Below are positions 1 through 6,500 of a stretch of 21,788 bases of DNA, piece by piece. The position numbers were made by a program, and so were the translations under genes. Origin of the DNA: a virus. The notes beneath the pieces were generated by a model. It saw nothing but the letters and a program-made list of their open reading frames with translations, ran no database searches and was not told where the DNA came from. Within the stretch, counting starts at the first letter, position 1; every line of letters starts with the position of its first letter. Where the stretch lies: the IMG/VR virus record IMGVR_UViG_3300030109_003353, positions 1 to 21,788 of that record; one strand, 5' to 3'.

Positions 1-5
1 GAGCT

Positions 6-185
6 ATGTATAAAAAAGGTGGCAAAGTTGGTAAAAAGAAACAAGGTTACAAAGCTAGAAAAGATGAGTCAATTGCAATGAGAATCAAAAAGAAAAGAAC
101 TCCAAAACAATTGAAAGCATCAAGAGATGAGTCTTATGGTAAGTTTGGATCTAAAGCTAAAAAATCTGGAAAAATCAATAGGTAG
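6..185 (+). CDS. Short Lys-rich basic protein, possibly 5'-truncated
   Basis: An open frame of 59 codons runs from an ATG at base 6 to TAG at 183-185. It is open to the window edge, so the true start may lie upstream. The product is strongly basic, with many Lys and Arg and few acidic or hydrophobic residues, and begins MYKKGGKVGKKK. The KKGG motif recurs at the C-terminus of the next gene (MKKGGRAK). No enzymatic domain, signal peptide or membrane segment is visible. It heads a series of short basic proteins chained by overlapping stops and starts. The function is unknown; nucleic-acid binding inside the virion is only a guess from charge. Confidence 0.6.
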   Translation: MYKKGGKVGKKKQGYKARKDESIAMRIKKKRTPKQLKASRDESYGKFGSKAKKSGKINR

Positions 186-188
186 GTT

Positions 189-425
189 ATGAACACTAGA
201 AGAATGAATAGACTTGAAGAACTTGGCAGAGTTGACGCTGAAAAAGGGTTTACTAAAAAAGGTAAAAGAAATCTTAAAGATGAAAAAGCTAGAATTGTTA
301 GGGAATTAAAAAACGGTGGTAAAGCTTTAAAAAAAGTTAAGCCCTCTCAAAAAGGTCTTAAAAAATTACCTACAAAAGTTAGAAACAAAATGGGTTATAT
401 GAAAAAAGGTGGGAGAGCTAAGTAA
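189..425 (+). CDS. Short Lys/Arg-rich basic protein, unknown function
   Basis: This 78-residue protein starts three bases after the previous stop and ends in TAA, whose last A is the first base of the next ATG (TAATG). The first half is mixed-charge and probably helical (LEELGRVDAEKGF). The second half is Lys-rich and ends GYMKKGGRAK, echoing the KKGG motif of the preceding protein. No known domain is recognised. The tight coupling on both sides and codon use like its neighbours support a real gene. A DNA- or RNA-binding role would fit the charge but is not shown. Confidence 0.65.
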   Translation: MNTRRMNRLEELGRVDAEKGFTKKGKRNLKDEKARIVRELKNGGKALKKVKPSQKGLKKLPTKVRNKMGYMKKGGRAK

Positions 426-613
426 TGGCTAAACTTTGTCCTGCAGGAAAAGCTGCTGCTAAGAAAAAATTTGCTGTGTATCCCAGTGCATATGCAAATA
501 TTTGGGCATCTAAGTATTGTAAAGGCAAAGTAGGTCGAACTAAAAAAGCCGGCGGTGGAATATGTAAAGTAGCTACTAAAGGTAAAGGAAACGCTTATGG
601 AAAGAATTCATGA
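425..613 (+). CDS. Conserved small basic phage protein (LCPAGKAAAKKKF / YPSAYAN type)
   Basis: This 62-residue protein has the motifs LCPAGKAAAKKKF and VYPSAYANIWASKYCKGK. From memory they mark a small protein family common in marine phages and also seen in giant viruses; no function is known to me. Three Cys residues (5, 32, 47) and many Lys suggest a compact basic fold, perhaps metal-binding or disulfide-linked. It starts on the A of the previous TAA, and its TGA overlaps the next ATG (ATGA), so translation is probably coupled. No membrane segment is seen. Confidence 0.75.
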   Translation: MAKLCPAGKAAAKKKFAVYPSAYANIWASKYCKGKVGRTKKAGGGICKVATKGKGNAYGKNS

Positions 614-879
614 GTGGGTTAAAAAAATGGCTCGACGACAAATGGGTAGATATTGGAGCCCCAAAGAAAAATGGAAAATATCAACCTTGTGGAAGACAGA
701 AGGGAAGCAAGAGAGCTTATCCAAAATGCGTCCCACTTGCAAAAGCCACACGGATGTCAAGCTCGCAAAAGGCGAGTGCTGTCAAACGAAAACGAGCAGT
801 AAGTAATACTGGACCTAAACCAACCAACGTTGCAACGTTTTCTAAACGAGATAGAAAAGCAATTGGAGGAATGATATGA
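610..879 (+). CDS. Conserved small basic phage protein (KKWLDDKWVDIGAPKK type)
   Basis: An 89-residue protein with a recognisable N-terminal motif (GLKKWLDDKWVDIGAPKK), a PCGR segment, then AYPKCVPLAKATRMS and a Lys/Arg-rich tail. This pattern recurs in marine phage and large-virus proteins of unknown function; I recall a DUF label (possibly DUF6321) but cannot check it. Cys27 and Cys40 are spaced as in that family. The start is fixed by the 4-base ATGA overlap with the previous stop. The longer open frame at 597-806 covers the same DNA in another phase and is a shadow. It is basic, soluble, and of unknown role. Confidence 0.75.
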   Translation: MSGLKKWLDDKWVDIGAPKKNGKYQPCGRQKGSKRAYPKCVPLAKATRMSSSQKASAVKRKRAVSNTGPKPTNVATFSKRDRKAIGGMI

Positions 880-992
880 TGAAAAACAAAACAAAAAAAA
901 TAAAAAAAGTAATTAAAGGTTTAAAGAAAGCTTCTAAGTTACATGCAGGTCAAGCTAAGGTTTTAAAAAAAGTTATTGGATCTAAAAAATGA
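876..992 (+). CDS. Tiny Lys-rich protein (38 aa)
   Basis: An ATG at 876 overlaps the preceding TGA (877-879), and the frame runs to TGA at 990-992, which overlaps the next ATG at 989. The 38-residue product reads like one amphipathic, extremely Lys-rich helix (IKKVIKGLKKASKLHAGQAK). Similar very short proteins occur in marine phages, as I recall, and are usually left unnamed. The double start/stop overlap is the strongest evidence that it is translated. A second in-frame ATG at 879 is an alternative start. The function is unknown; it may bind DNA or another acidic partner. Confidence 0.65.
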   Translation: MMKNKTKKIKKVIKGLKKASKLHAGQAKVLKKVIGSKK

Positions 993-1372
993 AAATGCCT
1001 AACACAAAATACGATGGTAGTTTTATAAAAGGAGGTCCTGGAGAAAATCAAAGTTATAAAAAATATTACGGCAAGATGCTTGAAGGTTTTAAAAGAGGTG
1101 GCGACGTAATGCCTAAAAGAAATAAAAAGAATTTTCGTGCAACTGATAAAGGTGCGGGAATGACAGAAGCAGGTGTTAAAGCTTATAGAGCAGCTAACCC
1201 TGGTTCTAAATTAAAAACAGCAGTAACTGGAAAAGTTAAAAAAGGTTCAGCTGCTGCAAAACGTAGAAAGTCCTATTGTGCAAGAAGTGCCGGTCAAATG
1301 AAACAGTTCCCTAAAGCTGCTAAAGATCCTAATTCTAGACTACGTCAGGCTAGAAGAAGATGGAAATGTTAG
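989..1372 (+). CDS. Conserved basic phage protein (KNFRATDKGAGMTEAG / RRRWKC type)
   Basis: A 127-residue basic protein. Residues 1-40 are a Gly/Tyr-rich lead (SFIKGGPGENQSYKKYYGKM). From about residue 41 a well-conserved module follows: KKNFRATDKGAGMTEAGVKA, NPGSKLKTAVTGKVKKG, AAAKRRKSYCARSAGQMK and a terminal RRRWKC. I recall this module from many marine phage and large-virus proteins without an assigned function. In relatives it often stands alone, so the first 40 residues may be a fused extra segment, or the internal Met41 an alternative start. Two Cys (97 and 127) flank the basic core. It overlaps the genes on both sides by a few bases. Confidence 0.75.
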   Translation: MKMPNTKYDGSFIKGGPGENQSYKKYYGKMLEGFKRGGDVMPKRNKKNFRATDKGAGMTEAGVKAYRAANPGSKLKTAVTGKVKKGSAAAKRRKSYCARSAGQMKQFPKAAKDPNSRLRQARRRWKC

Positions 1373-1521
1373 ACAGATTAGTTTACCGATTCTTTGCAGG
1401 TCTTGACAATATATCGCTTTTTATAGATAGTTGGTGCAATGAGAGATACAAAAGTATTGGAAGCTTTTTCAATAAAAAAAGAAAAAGAAGAAAAACAAAA
1501 AAATCTGTTTCGAAATCTTAA
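1366..1521 (+). CDS. Small protein with hydrophobic N-terminus and basic tail (51 aa)
   Basis: An ATG at 1366 overlaps the end of the upstream gene (stop 1370-1372) and the frame continues to TAA at 1519-1521. The product has a hydrophobic/aromatic first half (MLDRLVYRFFAGLDNISLFI) followed by a Lys/Arg-rich tail (KKRKRRKTKKS). This could be a short membrane-anchored or amphipathic peptide with a cytoplasmic basic tail. It overlaps the following small frame (1439-1609) by 83 bases in another phase, which is more than usual for this genome, so one of the two may be unused. The overlapping start/stop supports this one. Confidence 0.5.
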   Translation: MLDRLVYRFFAGLDNISLFIDSWCNERYKSIGSFFNKKRKRRKTKKSVSKS

Positions 1522-1609
1522 AAAAGAAGTTGAAACTGGTGCGAATGGCACACAAGATTACATAATTAAGAAAGGTGTAAATAAAGGTAAAAAAGCAAAT
1601 GTTAGATGA
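1439..1609 (+). CDS. Small charged coiled-coil-like protein (56 aa)
   Basis: The frame starts at ATG 1439 and ends at TGA 1607-1609, overlapping the next gene's ATG at 1599. The product starts MRDTKVLEAFSIKKEKEEKQ and is rich in Lys and Glu, likely helical, then ends in a Lys-rich tail. No family is recognised with confidence. Evidence for expression is the start/stop coupling to the next gene and a protein-like composition. Evidence against is the long 83-base overlap with the preceding small frame and the lack of a clear ribosome binding site. Confidence 0.5.
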   Translation: MRDTKVLEAFSIKKEKEEKQKNLFRNLKKEVETGANGTQDYIIKKGVNKGKKANVR

Positions 1610-1850
1610 AATAAACTTAATAACTAAAATACAAAAACAATTAAAAGAAAGTTACCAACGAATAGGTGACTCAATGGTTAGTGGTGGTGTTGACAATATG
1701 GAAAAATACAAGTACATGTTAGGACAGGCCCACGCCTACCAATACATTTCAGGGGAAATATCCAACCTGCTAAACAAAGGAGCAACGAATGGAAAAGACA
1801 GAGACGGCAAAGTCGTCGACATTGGAAAAGACAGAAGTCCCAAAGCATAA
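1599..1850 (+). CDS. Small conserved phage protein, helical, unknown function
   Basis: An 83-residue protein with a helical N-terminal two-thirds: NLITKIQKQLKES, then MVSGGVDNMEKYKYMLGQA and YQYISGEISNLLNK. The middle motif (an M-x-KYKYMLGQ-A pattern) recalls short proteins found near head genes in many podoviruses and marine phages; none has a known role to me. The last 20 residues are Lys/Asp-rich and overlap the start of the GroES gene by 62 bases, so the tail may be less constrained. No membrane segment is seen. It sits between the basic small-gene run and the head assembly genes. Confidence 0.7.
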   Translation: MLDEINLITKIQKQLKESYQRIGDSMVSGGVDNMEKYKYMLGQAHAYQYISGEISNLLNKGATNGKDRDGKVVDIGKDRSPKA

Positions 1851-2271
1851 AAACGCCTTGGCAGAAAAATACGAAAAAGAAGATAAAGAACAACATCAAA
1901 AAGAAGTTGATGGATACGAACGTTTAAAAACGAAAGAAACTTCAAAGTTACCTCAGCCAACTGGCTGGAGACTTTTAGTTTTACCTTTTAAGATGCCAGA
2001 GAAAACTAAAGGTGGTTTGCTTTTAGGAGCGGACACACTTGAAAGACAACAAGTTGCATCTACATGTGGACTCGTCCTTTCGATGGGACCATATTGTTAT
2101 GATAAACAAAAATTTCCTGAAGGGCCTTGGTGCAAAAAAGGAGATTGGGTTATCTTTGCTCGTTATGCGGGTTCAAGATTACCTATAGATGGTGGGGAAG
2201 TAAGATTGCTAAATGATGATGAAGTTTTAGCAACCATCGATAAACCCGAAGATATACTTCATACATTTTAA
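1789..2271 (+). CDS. GroES-like co-chaperonin with charged N-terminal extension
   Basis: A 160-residue protein whose residues 56-151 match the Cpn10/GroES fold: PTGWRLLVLPFKMPEKTKGG, a mobile-loop equivalent around GGLLLGADTLERQQ, then GLVLSMGPYCY, CKKGDWVIFARYAGSR and the closing strand EVRLLNDDEVLATI. In phages such proteins (T4 gp31 is the classic case) replace or assist host GroES so that GroEL can fold the capsid protein; no GroEL is present here, so the host ring would be used. Residues 1-55 are an unusual Lys/Glu-rich, likely disordered or coiled extension, absent from ordinary GroES of about 95 residues. The start is supported by AAAGGAG six bases upstream. It lies directly before the scaffold and capsid genes. 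Confidence 0.9.
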   Translation: MEKTETAKSSTLEKTEVPKHKNALAEKYEKEDKEQHQKEVDGYERLKTKETSKLPQPTGWRLLVLPFKMPEKTKGGLLLGADTLERQQVASTCGLVLSMGPYCYDKQKFPEGPWCKKGDWVIFARYAGSRLPIDGGEVRLLNDDEVLATIDKPEDILHTF

Positions 2272-2286
2272 CCATAGGAGAATACT

Positions 2287-3303
2287 ATGCAAGACACAGA
2301 CAAGCCAGTTAACATAGATACCTCCGGGCCAGGTGCCGAAGTAGAGTTAGATTCAGTTAAGGAAGAATTAATTGAAGAAACTATTGTAGAAGAAAAAACA
2401 CCAGGAACGGATAAGTCATATGAAAACGAACGTGAAACAAAACTTGAAGACGGTGGTAGCGCCGATGACGCAAATGCGAAATCTGATGAGCCAGCTGATG
2501 TTCAAGCTAGCGAAGAGAATACAGAAAAAAAGAAAGAATTAGAAGAATACTCTGAAGGAGTAAAAAGAAGAATAGCTAAACTAACTAAAAAAATGCGTGA
2601 GTCGGAGCGAAGAGAAGAAGCAGCTACGATTTATGCAAAAAGTGTTTTAGCTGAAAAAGAAGCGTTAAGTTCTAGACTTGCAAAATTAGATACAGGATTT
2701 GTATCTGAAAAAGAGAATAGAATTAAATCAGGTATGGAAGCGGCTGTTGCAAAACTTGCAAAAGCTAGAGAAGAAAGCGATCTTAAAGCTGAAGTTGCTG
2801 CAAGTGCAGAAATTTCAAGACTAGGTTATGAAGAAGCAAGACTTGCAGATTTAAAAGCTAGACAAGCTGAACAGAAAGCTCAAACTCCTGTACCACAACC
2901 TCAACAACAAGAAGTGGATGTACCAAGACAAGTTGATTCTAGAGCAAGAGATTGGGCTAGAAAAAACGAATGGTTCAACAAAGACCCTATAATGACTGAG
3001 GGAGCAAAAGTAATACACAGACAATTGACTGAAATTGAAGGATATGATCCTAATACCGAAGCTGAAGAATATTATTCAGAGGTAGATAGAAGAATAAGAC
3101 TTGAATTTCCGCACAAGTTTGATACTAATGTTAATCAGGAATCGACTAGACCTACTCAAACTGTAGCTTCGGCTACGCGAGTAAATAAGTCTTCAGGTCG
3201 CAAAGTTGTGAAACTCACACCCTCACAGGTAGCAATTGCTAAAAAATTAGGTGTGCCACTTAAAGACTATGCGGAACAATTAAAAATCACGGAAGGAGTA
3301 TAA
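2287..3303 (+). CDS. Head scaffolding (capsid assembly) protein
   Basis: A 338-residue, highly charged protein with the layout of podovirus scaffolds. It has an acidic disordered N-terminus (1-85), a long Lys/Glu/Ala coiled coil (about 85-205), a Pro/Gln linker, and a conserved C-terminal part with ARDWARKNEWFNKDP, YYSEVDRRIRLEFPHKF and a final VVKLTPSQVAIAKKLGVPL helix. Such proteins guide assembly of the coat protein into the procapsid and leave before DNA packaging. The position just upstream of the coat genes fits. The ribosome binding site TAGGAG precedes the ATG. No maturation protease is visible in the window, so exit without cleavage is possible but not shown. Confidence 0.88.
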   Translation: MQDTDKPVNIDTSGPGAEVELDSVKEELIEETIVEEKTPGTDKSYENERETKLEDGGSADDANAKSDEPADVQASEENTEKKKELEEYSEGVKRRIAKLTKKMRESERREEAATIYAKSVLAEKEALSSRLAKLDTGFVSEKENRIKSGMEAAVAKLAKAREESDLKAEVAASAEISRLGYEEARLADLKARQAEQKAQTPVPQPQQQEVDVPRQVDSRARDWARKNEWFNKDPIMTEGAKVIHRQLTEIEGYDPNTEAEEYYSEVDRRIRLEFPHKFDTNVNQESTRPTQTVASATRVNKSSGRKVVKLTPSQVAIAKKLGVPLKDYAEQLKITEGV

Positions 3304-3305
3304 GC

Positions 3306-3764
3306 ATGGAAAATCAAGATAAAAAAACTTCACGTGCGAGTCAGACTAGAGAAAAAACATCTCGACCAAAAGTCTGGGCTCCACCATCTTTATTAGATGC
3401 ACCCCCTGCACCGGCAGGATTTGTACACAGATGGCTTAGAGCTGAGTCAATGGGATTCGACGATTCTAAAAATGTACAAAGCAGAATAAGATCTGGCTTT
3501 GAACTAGTAAGAGCGGATGAATACAATGAAACAGACTATGCTGTAGTACAAGACGGTAAATACAAGGGAGTGATCGGTCAAGGTGGCCTAGTGCTCGCTA
3601 GAGTATCTGTAGAGATCGCAAAACAATACGCTGATTACTATCGTAAACAAGCGCAGGATAACGAAAATGCCTTTGATAACGATCTACTAAAGGAAGAGCA
3701 TCCAAGTATGCCTATCAGTGTTGATAGAAATACTCGTGTAACTTTTGGTGGTACGAAGAAATAA
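3306..3764 (+). CDS. Conserved head-region protein, unknown function
   Basis: A 152-residue protein starting two bases after the scaffold stop, with a GGAG site that overlaps the end of the scaffold gene. Landmarks are RPKVWAPPSLLDAPPAPAGF, then HRWLRAESMGFDDSKNVQSR and FELVRADEYNETDYAVVQDG. I recall this pattern as a frequent gene between scaffold and capsid protein in marine podovirus-like phages, without an assigned role. The Pro-rich N-terminal arm followed by a compact domain would suit a minor head or assembly component. The last 30 residues are polar. Confidence 0.8.
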   Translation: MENQDKKTSRASQTREKTSRPKVWAPPSLLDAPPAPAGFVHRWLRAESMGFDDSKNVQSRIRSGFELVRADEYNETDYAVVQDGKYKGVIGQGGLVLARVSVEIAKQYADYYRKQAQDNENAFDNDLLKEEHPSMPISVDRNTRVTFGGTKK

Positions 3765-3817
3765 GTTTTTTAACAATTTCTAGTTACATCAATTAAATTA
3801 AACAATGGAGAAAAACT

Positions 3818-4387
3818 ATGGCAAACCAAGATAGTCCTTTCGGCTTAAGAGCAATTGGAAAAATCGGTCAAAATAGAGATAACCAAGGTTTAGCAGAATT
3901 TAGTATTGCAGCATCAGCAGGCGCTATATTCGGTCAAGATCCAGTAAAAGCATTAAATACTGGAACTATCGGTGTAGCAGCGGCAGGTGATTCTTTACTA
4001 GGAGCTCTAAACGGAGTTTTCTTTACTGACGCGAATACAAGTAAACCAACGTTTGCGAACCATCTATTAGCAGCTAATACTGCTACAGATATCGTAGGCT
4101 TTGTATCTTCAGATCCTTACGAGAGATTTGAGATTCAATCAGACAACACGACAGCTTCTGCACAAACTGATGTTTTTATGAACTATGACATCACTTATGC
4201 AGCAGGAAGTACACACGATCACCTTTCAGGTGTTGAACTAGACGACTCAACTGTGTCGACAGCTAGTGGACAACTAAGAGTGGTTGGTGTTTCAAAAGAC
4301 ATTAAGAACAATGATTTAACTGCATCGCATGTAAACTTTGTTGTAATGATCAATGAGCACTTCTTAAAAGCAACAGCTGGCGTATAA
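3818..4387 (+). CDS. Virion structural protein, probable head decoration protein
   Basis: A 189-residue protein, Ala/Thr/Asp-rich with short beta-like stretches (MANQDSPFGLRAIGKIG at the start, FVVMINEHFLK near the end). The composition, lack of catalytic motifs and position between the scaffold and the major capsid protein fit a head decoration or cement protein. A good GGAG site lies seven bases before the ATG. This family is common beside gpT-like capsid genes in marine phages, from memory. It could also be a minor capsid component. No signal peptide or membrane segment is seen. Confidence 0.75.
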   Translation: MANQDSPFGLRAIGKIGQNRDNQGLAEFSIAASAGAIFGQDPVKALNTGTIGVAAAGDSLLGALNGVFFTDANTSKPTFANHLLAANTATDIVGFVSSDPYERFEIQSDNTTASAQTDVFMNYDITYAAGSTHDHLSGVELDDSTVSTASGQLRVVGVSKDIKNNDLTASHVNFVVMINEHFLKATAGV

Positions 4388-4409
4388 TAGCAGAATAGGA
4401 GATTAAATT

Positions 4410-5318
4410 ATGGCTATATCACGAGGACAACTAGTTAAAGAACTAGAGCCAGGTTTGAACGCACTGTTCGGCTTGGAATACAAACGTTACGAAAATCAAC
4501 ATGCTGAGATATATGCAACAGAAACATCAGACAGAGCTTTTGAAGAAGAAGTTATGTTATCTGGTTTCGCTAATGCTCAAGTAAAACCTGAAGGTTCAGG
4601 TGTAGTTTTTGACAATGCTCAAGAAACTTACACTGCAAGATACACTATGGAAACTGTGGCTCTTGCCTTCGCGATTACTGAGGAAGCGGTGGAAGATAAC
4701 CTGTATGACAGACTGTCAAGCAGATATACAAAAGCGTTAGCTAGAAGTATGGCTAATACTAAGCAAGTTAAATCTGTTAACCCTTTGGTTAATGGTTTTG
4801 GAGGTGGTTTCACTTCTGGTGACGGTGTTAATTTATTTAGCACAGCTCACCCAACAATTGCTGGTACTACGTCAAACACTCTAACTACAGCAGCTGACCT
4901 AAACGAAACTTCATTAGAGCAATCTCTTATTGACATTGCAGCGTTTACTGATGAAAGAGGTTTAAAAATTGCAGCGAAAGCGACAAAAATGATTGTCCCT
5001 TCTGCGCTACAATTTCAAGCTGAGAGATTGATGAAATCAGAAGGCAGAACTCAAACTGCTGATAATGATATCAACGCAATCAGATCAATGGGAATGGTTC
5101 CTCAAGGTTACAGAGTGAACAATTTCTTAACTGATCCTAATGCGTTCTTCCTTATCACTGATGTTCCAAACGGAATGAAACATTTCGTTAGAACACCAAT
5201 CAAAACAGCTATGGAAGGTGACTTTGATACTGGAAACTTAAGATTCAAAGCTAGAGAAAGATACCAATTTGGTGTTTCTGACTTTAGAGGAATTTTTGGT
5301 TCTCCTGGAATCAGTTAA
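4410..5318 (+). CDS. Major capsid protein, Mu gpT-like / HK97-type fold
   Basis: A 302-residue protein typical of the Mu gpT-like coat family. The helical N-arm (MAISRGQLVKELEPGLNALF) leads into the E-loop-like FEEEVMLSGFANAQVKPEGS, then a spine-helix region (ALAFAITEEAVEDNLYDRLS), FSTAHP, and the C-terminal FKARERYQFGVSDFRGIFGS. It forms the icosahedral shell after scaffold-directed assembly. A strong GGAG site lies eight bases before ATG. It follows the probable decoration gene, and a perfect GC-rich hairpin stands 10 bases downstream, which would protect or end the capsid transcript. Confidence 0.9.
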   Translation: MAISRGQLVKELEPGLNALFGLEYKRYENQHAEIYATETSDRAFEEEVMLSGFANAQVKPEGSGVVFDNAQETYTARYTMETVALAFAITEEAVEDNLYDRLSSRYTKALARSMANTKQVKSVNPLVNGFGGGFTSGDGVNLFSTAHPTIAGTTSNTLTTAADLNETSLEQSLIDIAAFTDERGLKIAAKATKMIVPSALQFQAERLMKSEGRTQTADNDINAIRSMGMVPQGYRVNNFLTDPNAFFLITDVPNGMKHFVRTPIKTAMEGDFDTGNLRFKARERYQFGVSDFRGIFGSPGIS

Positions 5319-5328
5319 TAGATAATTT

Positions 5329-5353
5329 TGAGGCGGGACACAATCCCGCCTCA
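5329..5353 (+). terminator. GC-rich hairpin after the capsid gene (terminator or mRNA stabiliser)
   Basis: GAGGCGGGA (5330-5338) pairs perfectly with TCCCGCCTC (5344-5352) across a 5-base loop, extended by one T-A pair. The stem stands out in this AT-rich DNA. No T-run follows on either strand, so it is not a textbook intrinsic terminator. It may be a partial terminator or a 3'-end stabiliser for capsid mRNA. Confidence 0.65.
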
Positions 5354-5378
5354 TTCAAGAAATAAGAAAGATAAACCT

Positions 5379-5636
5379 ATGAAACAACTTCTCATTAATA
5401 TTTGGGCCTACAATCATCACGCTAAATTTACTGTGTTAGCTGAAGATAATGCTAAAAGTGTAGAAAATGCTATACTTGACAAACTAGGAGATAAAAGTAT
5501 AAAATGGGAAGATCTTGGAGTTAGTTATGACGACAAGATAAATAGAATAACTTTTGAAGAGGTTATAAATGATACAAGACCTATACAAACAAAAAAGGTC
5601 CTTGGAGTTGAAGTGGGAACAGGAGCATCTATCTAA
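5379..5636 (+). CDS. Small hypothetical protein (85 aa)
   Basis: The frame is open further upstream to an ATG at 5328, but that start lies inside the hairpin stem and encodes unlikely residues. The ATG at 5379 (MKQLLINIWAYNHHAKFTVL) is preferred. The product has an N-terminal beta-alpha pattern, AKFTVLAEDNAKSVENAILD, and a conserved-looking IKWEDLGVSYDD segment, but I do not recognise a family. The ribosome binding site is weak (AAGAAAG). It overlaps the next gene by 68 bases in another frame. Confidence 0.6.
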   Translation: MKQLLINIWAYNHHAKFTVLAEDNAKSVENAILDKLGDKSIKWEDLGVSYDDKINRITFEEVINDTRPIQTKKVLGVEVGTGASI

Positions 5637-5778
5637 TAATAGATATACTCTTGAAATGGTTAGAATTGATGACAAAGTTAAAGAAGTCATTACGAAGATC
5701 AAGCTGGAAGAAGCAGCTATTGCCCATAGACAAAACGCTGTAGAAGGCGCTGCTCCTGAAGTTTCTGTAGCTACTTAG
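5569..5778 (+). CDS. Small helical hypothetical protein (69 aa)
   Basis: A 69-residue, largely helical protein. YKQKRSLELKWEQEHLSNN and RIDDKVKEVITKIKLEEAAI give two likely helices that could pair as a coiled coil, followed by an Ala/Val-rich tail. GAGG lies six bases before the ATG, within the preceding gene. The 68-base overlap with that gene is long, but the ribosome binding site and protein-like pattern favour translation. The function is unknown. After it comes a non-coding stretch with promoter-like and structured sequences. Confidence 0.6.
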   Translation: MIQDLYKQKRSLELKWEQEHLSNNRYTLEMVRIDDKVKEVITKIKLEEAAIAHRQNAVEGAAPEVSVAT

Positions 5779-5826
5779 TAAAAAGCTACATCGTTGGAAT
5801 AAATCCACTCCGCATTACAGGCTCTC

Positions 5827-5855
5827 TTGCACTCTACTCAAATCTAGTATATAAA
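5827..5855 (+). promoter_or_regulatory. Promoter-like site upstream of the 5947 virion gene
   Basis: TTGCAC (5827-5832) and TATAAA (5850-5855) are spaced by exactly 17 bases, matching a sigma-70-type promoter in 4 of 6 and 5 of 6 positions. Predicted transcription would start near 5862, giving a leader of about 85 bases before the ATG at 5947. This is the longest non-coding gap in the window. Confidence 0.5.
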
Positions 5856-5881
5856 AAATACACTATACATTTAATAAACGA

Positions 5882-5938
5882 TGAATGCTGACGCGTATAG
5901 TCGACAACCCTAGGGACAGTATTCAGATATCTAGGAGG
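5882..5938 (+). promoter_or_regulatory. Folded leader with palindromes and strong Shine-Dalgarno
   Basis: TGAATGCTG (5882-5890) can pair with CAGTATTCA (5917-5925): nine pairs, one of them G-U. The enclosed and adjoining bases hold palindromes ACGCGT (5891-5896), GTCGAC (5900-5905), CCCTAGGG (5908-5915) and AGATATCT (5925-5932). An alternative pairing of CCTAG (5909-5913) with CTAGG (5931-5935) would cover part of the AGGAGG site (5933-5938). A 10-codon open frame starts at 5881 and ends at 5913. Regulation is inferred, not shown. Confidence 0.45.
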
Positions 5939-5946
5939 ATATTAAC

Positions 5947-6489
5947 ATGGCAAACACAACCTTTTCAGGACCAGTAAGGTCAAAAAATGGTTTTCAATCA
6001 ATTGGACCAGGAGCAGTTCCTGCCTTAACTTTAGCAACTGACTTAACTGTTGCTGATCACGCAGGAAGACTTTTAACTATGGATCCTACAGGAACACCAA
6101 CTGCGATTACACTTCCAGCAATTGTTTCTCAAGCGGATGCTGCAGTAGCAGGGACAACTGATTACAACAATCCAAGTACGATAGGAACTACTTTTGAAAT
6201 TCTTTTTATTGATGATTTCACTGGTACTATTAAAACTGCTAGCACAGCTGACAAATTTGTTGGTATGATTACTGCAGGTATTGATGCATCAGTATCAGGT
6301 AAGCAATGGGTTCCAGCAACAGCAAACAATGAAGTTAACCTAAATGGTGAAGCTGGTGCTTCTGTTGCAACAACAGGTGGTTTAAAAGGAACTTATCTTA
6401 AGTTTACTGCAGTTGCAGCTAATCTTTACTATGTTGAAGGTTTGACTAATGCAACAGGTTCAATTGCAACACCTTTTGATACACAATAA
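5947..6489 (+). CDS. Virion structural protein (probable head fibre or decoration type)
   Basis: A 180-residue protein starting MANTTFSGPVRSKNGFQSIG, a pattern that recurs in marine phage structural genes as I remember them. The body is Thr/Ala-rich with beta-strand periodicity (FEILFIDDFTGTIKTAS, GTYLKFTAVAANLYYVEG), and the end resembles surface beta domains. There is no enzyme motif. An unusually strong AGGAGG lies eight bases upstream. The gene has its own promoter-like site and folded leader upstream and a UUCG terminator 11 bases after the stop, so it seems to be made as a separate, highly expressed unit. Capsid decoration or a small fibre is the likeliest role. Confidence 0.75.
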   Translation: MANTTFSGPVRSKNGFQSIGPGAVPALTLATDLTVADHAGRLLTMDPTGTPTAITLPAIVSQADAAVAGTTDYNNPSTIGTTFEILFIDDFTGTIKTASTADKFVGMITAGIDASVSGKQWVPATANNEVNLNGEAGASVATTGGLKGTYLKFTAVAANLYYVEGLTNATGSIATPFDTQ

Positions 6490-6500
6490 TAAATAATTAG

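Noticed and set aside
597-806. Plus-strand open frame overlapping the 610-879 gene
   Set aside because: The frame at 610 has the recognisable conserved motif and an ATGA junction; this one is a phase-shifted shadow.
1678-1960. Two minus-strand open frames opposite the 1599 and GroES genes
   Set aside because: Both are antisense to genes with clear protein signals; their Phe/Cys/Leu-rich products reflect Lys/Glu codons on the plus strand.
5328-5378. Upstream start for the 85-residue gene
   Set aside because: The ATG-to-hairpin segment would encode residues from the stem of the post-capsid hairpin; the internal ATG at 5379 gives a normal start.
5779-5946. Possible tRNA in the longest non-coding gap
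   Set aside because: No acceptor/T-arm pattern (GTTCRANYC) or CCA-type cloverleaf could be built; the visible structure is the leader stem near 5882-5925.
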